NCBI GenBank assembly: GCA_012515085.1
Contig: JAAYZB010000242.1
Coordinates: 1 to 6,327 of the forward strand
Length of the DNA: 6,327 nucleotides
From: Acholeplasmataceae bacterium
GTDB lineage: Bacteria > Bacillota_I > Bacilli_A > Izemoplasmatales > Hujiaoplasmataceae
Direction of reading: 5' to 3'
The notes beneath the pieces are model-generated. The model made no database searches and was not told the DNA's origin. It was given only the letters and a program-made list of their open reading frames with translations. Below are positions 5,285-6,327 of the stretch, in pieces. How positions within the stretch are numbered: the first letter of the stretch is position 1; every line of letters starts with the position of its first letter. The position numbers and the translations under genes were made by a program.

Positions 5285-5355
5285 TTGAAAGCATAGGTTT
5301 GATACAATTTGCACTTGTCAAGAGAAAGTAGATATGTATCGGACCTTAATTAATC

Positions 5356-5393
5356 CCCAGTTGAGATTAAAACTCTACTGGGTTATTTATTTT
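5356..5393 (+). terminator. Terminator-like hairpin, possibly the displaced ssrA terminator
   Basis: CCCAGTTGAG (5356-5365) pairs with CTCTACTGGG (5373-5382) with a single mismatch, around a 7-nt loop, and the T-rich TTATTTATTTT follows. It lies about 75 bp after the ssrA-like 3' end. If that copy is the original chromosomal end, this would be the native ssrA terminator moved away by the insertion. Confidence 0.55.
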
Positions 5394-5563
5394 AATGAAT
5401 TATTACAAGCAAGAAAGTATTACTTCATATTGTCCTTGTTGAAACAGAAGCCGAGGGGAGCATAATTGGAGATTCCCAAAAAATTAAAAAAAATATAGTT
5501 TTGGGAAAAATGTGGTATAACCTGACTTTTGCAGTATCGACATTAAATTTAGTAAATAGGGTT

Positions 5564-5696
5564 TAGTTTACAACGCAACAATAAGTAATATAGCATAGGA
5601 TTAGTGTCTGGATATGGGCATTAATCCATTTATTTAATTAAAACACATGCAAAACAAAAAAGAATAATATTTATGTTGTAAACTATTGTAAACTAT
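5564..5696. repeat. TGTAAACTAT tandem and inverted motif in front of the transposase gene
   Basis: TGTAAACTAT occurs twice in perfect tandem (5677-5686 and 5687-5696), directly upstream of the transposase -10 box. The 11-bp GTTGTAAACTA (5675-5685) is also present in inverted orientation as TAGTTTACAAC (5564-5574). Such motifs near the transposase start could be transposase-binding sites or part of the element's terminal inverted repeat; which one cannot be decided from one end. Confidence 0.6.
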
Positions 5697-5704
5697 GATA
5701 TAAT
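5676..5704 (+). promoter_or_regulatory. Promoter of the transposase gene
   Basis: TTGTAA (5676-5681, 4 of 6) and a perfect TATAAT (5699-5704) are 17 bp apart. The -35 box and the spacer coincide with the two tandem TGTAAACTAT copies, so a protein bound to them would block transcription. Self-repression by the transposase is therefore possible but not shown. Confidence 0.6.
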
Positions 5705-5725
5705 ATTTCAATAGGAGTTGATCAT

Positions 5726-6327
5726 ATGTTTATCGCAACAACAAAGAGTCCTGTCACAGGAAAAGTAAGCGTGTATTTGAAAGAAGGATATCGTGAAAAC
5801 GGAAAGGTAAAACATCGAAATCTTAAGTTTTATGGATTTCTAGATGATTTAGAACAAGAAGACCCCAATGTTTTGGAAAATTTAAAAGAAGCAGCGAAGT
5901 TGATGGGAAAAGAGTCAGGCGCCATATTAAAAATATCAATCGATTTAAGCAAGCAAAAAACAGATCAAAAAATACCACTCAACTACGGATATGTCTTTTT
6001 AGAAGCCATTTACAATGAATTACGGATCTCTGAGTTCATAAACAACTATCAAGCAAAGACCAATGTCAGCTATTCTCTAGATAACATCTTGAAACTGCTT
6101 GTTTTCTCAAGAAGTCTGAATCCAGCTTCCAAGAAAAGAACTTATGAACAAAAAGGCAATTACTTCTTTGAGCTACCTGATTTTTCGTTGGATGATGTCT
6201 ATCGCAGTTTAACCCATCTTTCAACGATGAAAGACGAACTGACGCTTCACATCCACAATCGAATCCAAGAAACAAAAGGAAGAGACTGTTCTTTGGTCTT
6301 CTATGATGTGACGAACTATTACTTTGA
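5726..6327 (+). CDS. IS1634-type transposase, N-terminal part (partial)
   Basis: Two hundred complete codons are visible before the window ends; no frameshift or stop is seen. The N-terminus has the pattern of IS1634-family (IS4-related) DDE transposases: a short basic start, VYLKEGYRENGKVKHRNLK (17-35), YGFLDDLEQEDP (36-47), then a helical region. The segment VFYDVTNYYF (191-200) matches the first catalytic block, in which D194 is the first aspartate of the DDE triad. The remaining catalytic residues lie outside the window. Full proteins of this family are about 500-580 aa, so roughly 40 percent is present. ATG 5726 follows AGGAG (5713-5717). The enzyme would cut and paste its own element. 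Family members are known for unusually long, variable target duplications, so the flanks may contain such repeats. Whether the element is intact cannot be judged here. Confidence 0.85.
   Translation, partial: MFIATTKSPVTGKVSVYLKEGYRENGKVKHRNLKFYGFLDDLEQEDPNVLENLKEAAKLMGKESGAILKISIDLSKQKTDQKIPLNYGYVFLEAIYNELRISEFINNYQAKTNVSYSLDNILKLLVFSRSLNPASKKRTYEQKGNYFFELPDFSLDDVYRSLTHLSTMKDELTLHIHNRIQETKGRDCSLVFYDVTNYYF

Larger units (their letters stand above)
5285..5725. other. AT-rich non-coding region between the att-like copy and the transposase gene
   Basis: No gene longer than a few tens of codons is supported. The region holds a terminator-like hairpin (5356-5393), an AT-rich hairpin (5473-5507), an isolated extended -10 sequence TGGTATAAC (5513-5521) without a gene behind it, and a TAGTTTACAAC/GTTGTAAACTA inverted repeat pair (5564-5574 and 5675-5685). 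The transposase promoter follows. The left end of the insertion sequence must lie here, but I cannot place it without the other end. Confidence 0.6.

Noticed and set aside
5598..5627. GGATTA/TAATCC inverted repeat upstream of the transposase gene
   Set aside because: Six pairs around an 18-nt loop in AT-rich DNA is within what chance produces; no further support.

Overview
The window looks like the chromosome of a low-to-moderate GC Gram-positive bacterium (Bacillota, Bacilli-like). Enolase, SecG, RNase R, SmpB and the tmRNA gene ssrA follow one another on the + strand, an order well known from Bacillus and its relatives, but without the carboxylesterase gene (estA/yvaK) that Bacillus has between secG and rnr. 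RNase R (692 aa) is shorter than the Bacillus enzyme. Two genes (rnr and the ATPase gene) end in TGA, so the standard bacterial code applies and not the Mycoplasma code. I cannot name the species.

Positions 1-3417 are a compact housekeeping block. The last 25 codons of eno end in a strong terminator. An extended -10 promoter then drives secG, which has its own terminator. rnr and smpB follow, 15 bp apart, each with a clear Shine-Dalgarno site. ssrA has its own promoter and an encoded CCA end. SecG belongs to the Sec protein-export channel. RNase R, SmpB and tmRNA form the trans-translation system, which frees stalled ribosomes, tags the unfinished protein and destroys the faulty mRNA.

Immediately after ssrA the composition changes to strongly AT-rich DNA (about 3418-5284). 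This stretch holds structured but non-coding DNA, three tandem 33-bp repeats and one gene, an AAA ATPase of the AAA_14/DUF4143 type with a nuclease-like C-terminus. It ends at 5233-5284 in a diverged copy of the 3' end of ssrA, including the GCTCCACCATA sequence. The layout is that of a small genomic island inserted at the 3' end of ssrA, a classic integration site, with no integrase left in view.

Beyond the second ssrA end are about 440 bp of AT-rich non-coding DNA with hairpins, one of which may be the displaced ssrA terminator. Then comes the start of an IS1634-type transposase gene (5726 to the window edge), with a tandem and inverted TGTAAACTA motif in its promoter region. The point of most interest is the 33-bp repeat array directly in front of the DUF4143 ATPase gene inside the ssrA island.
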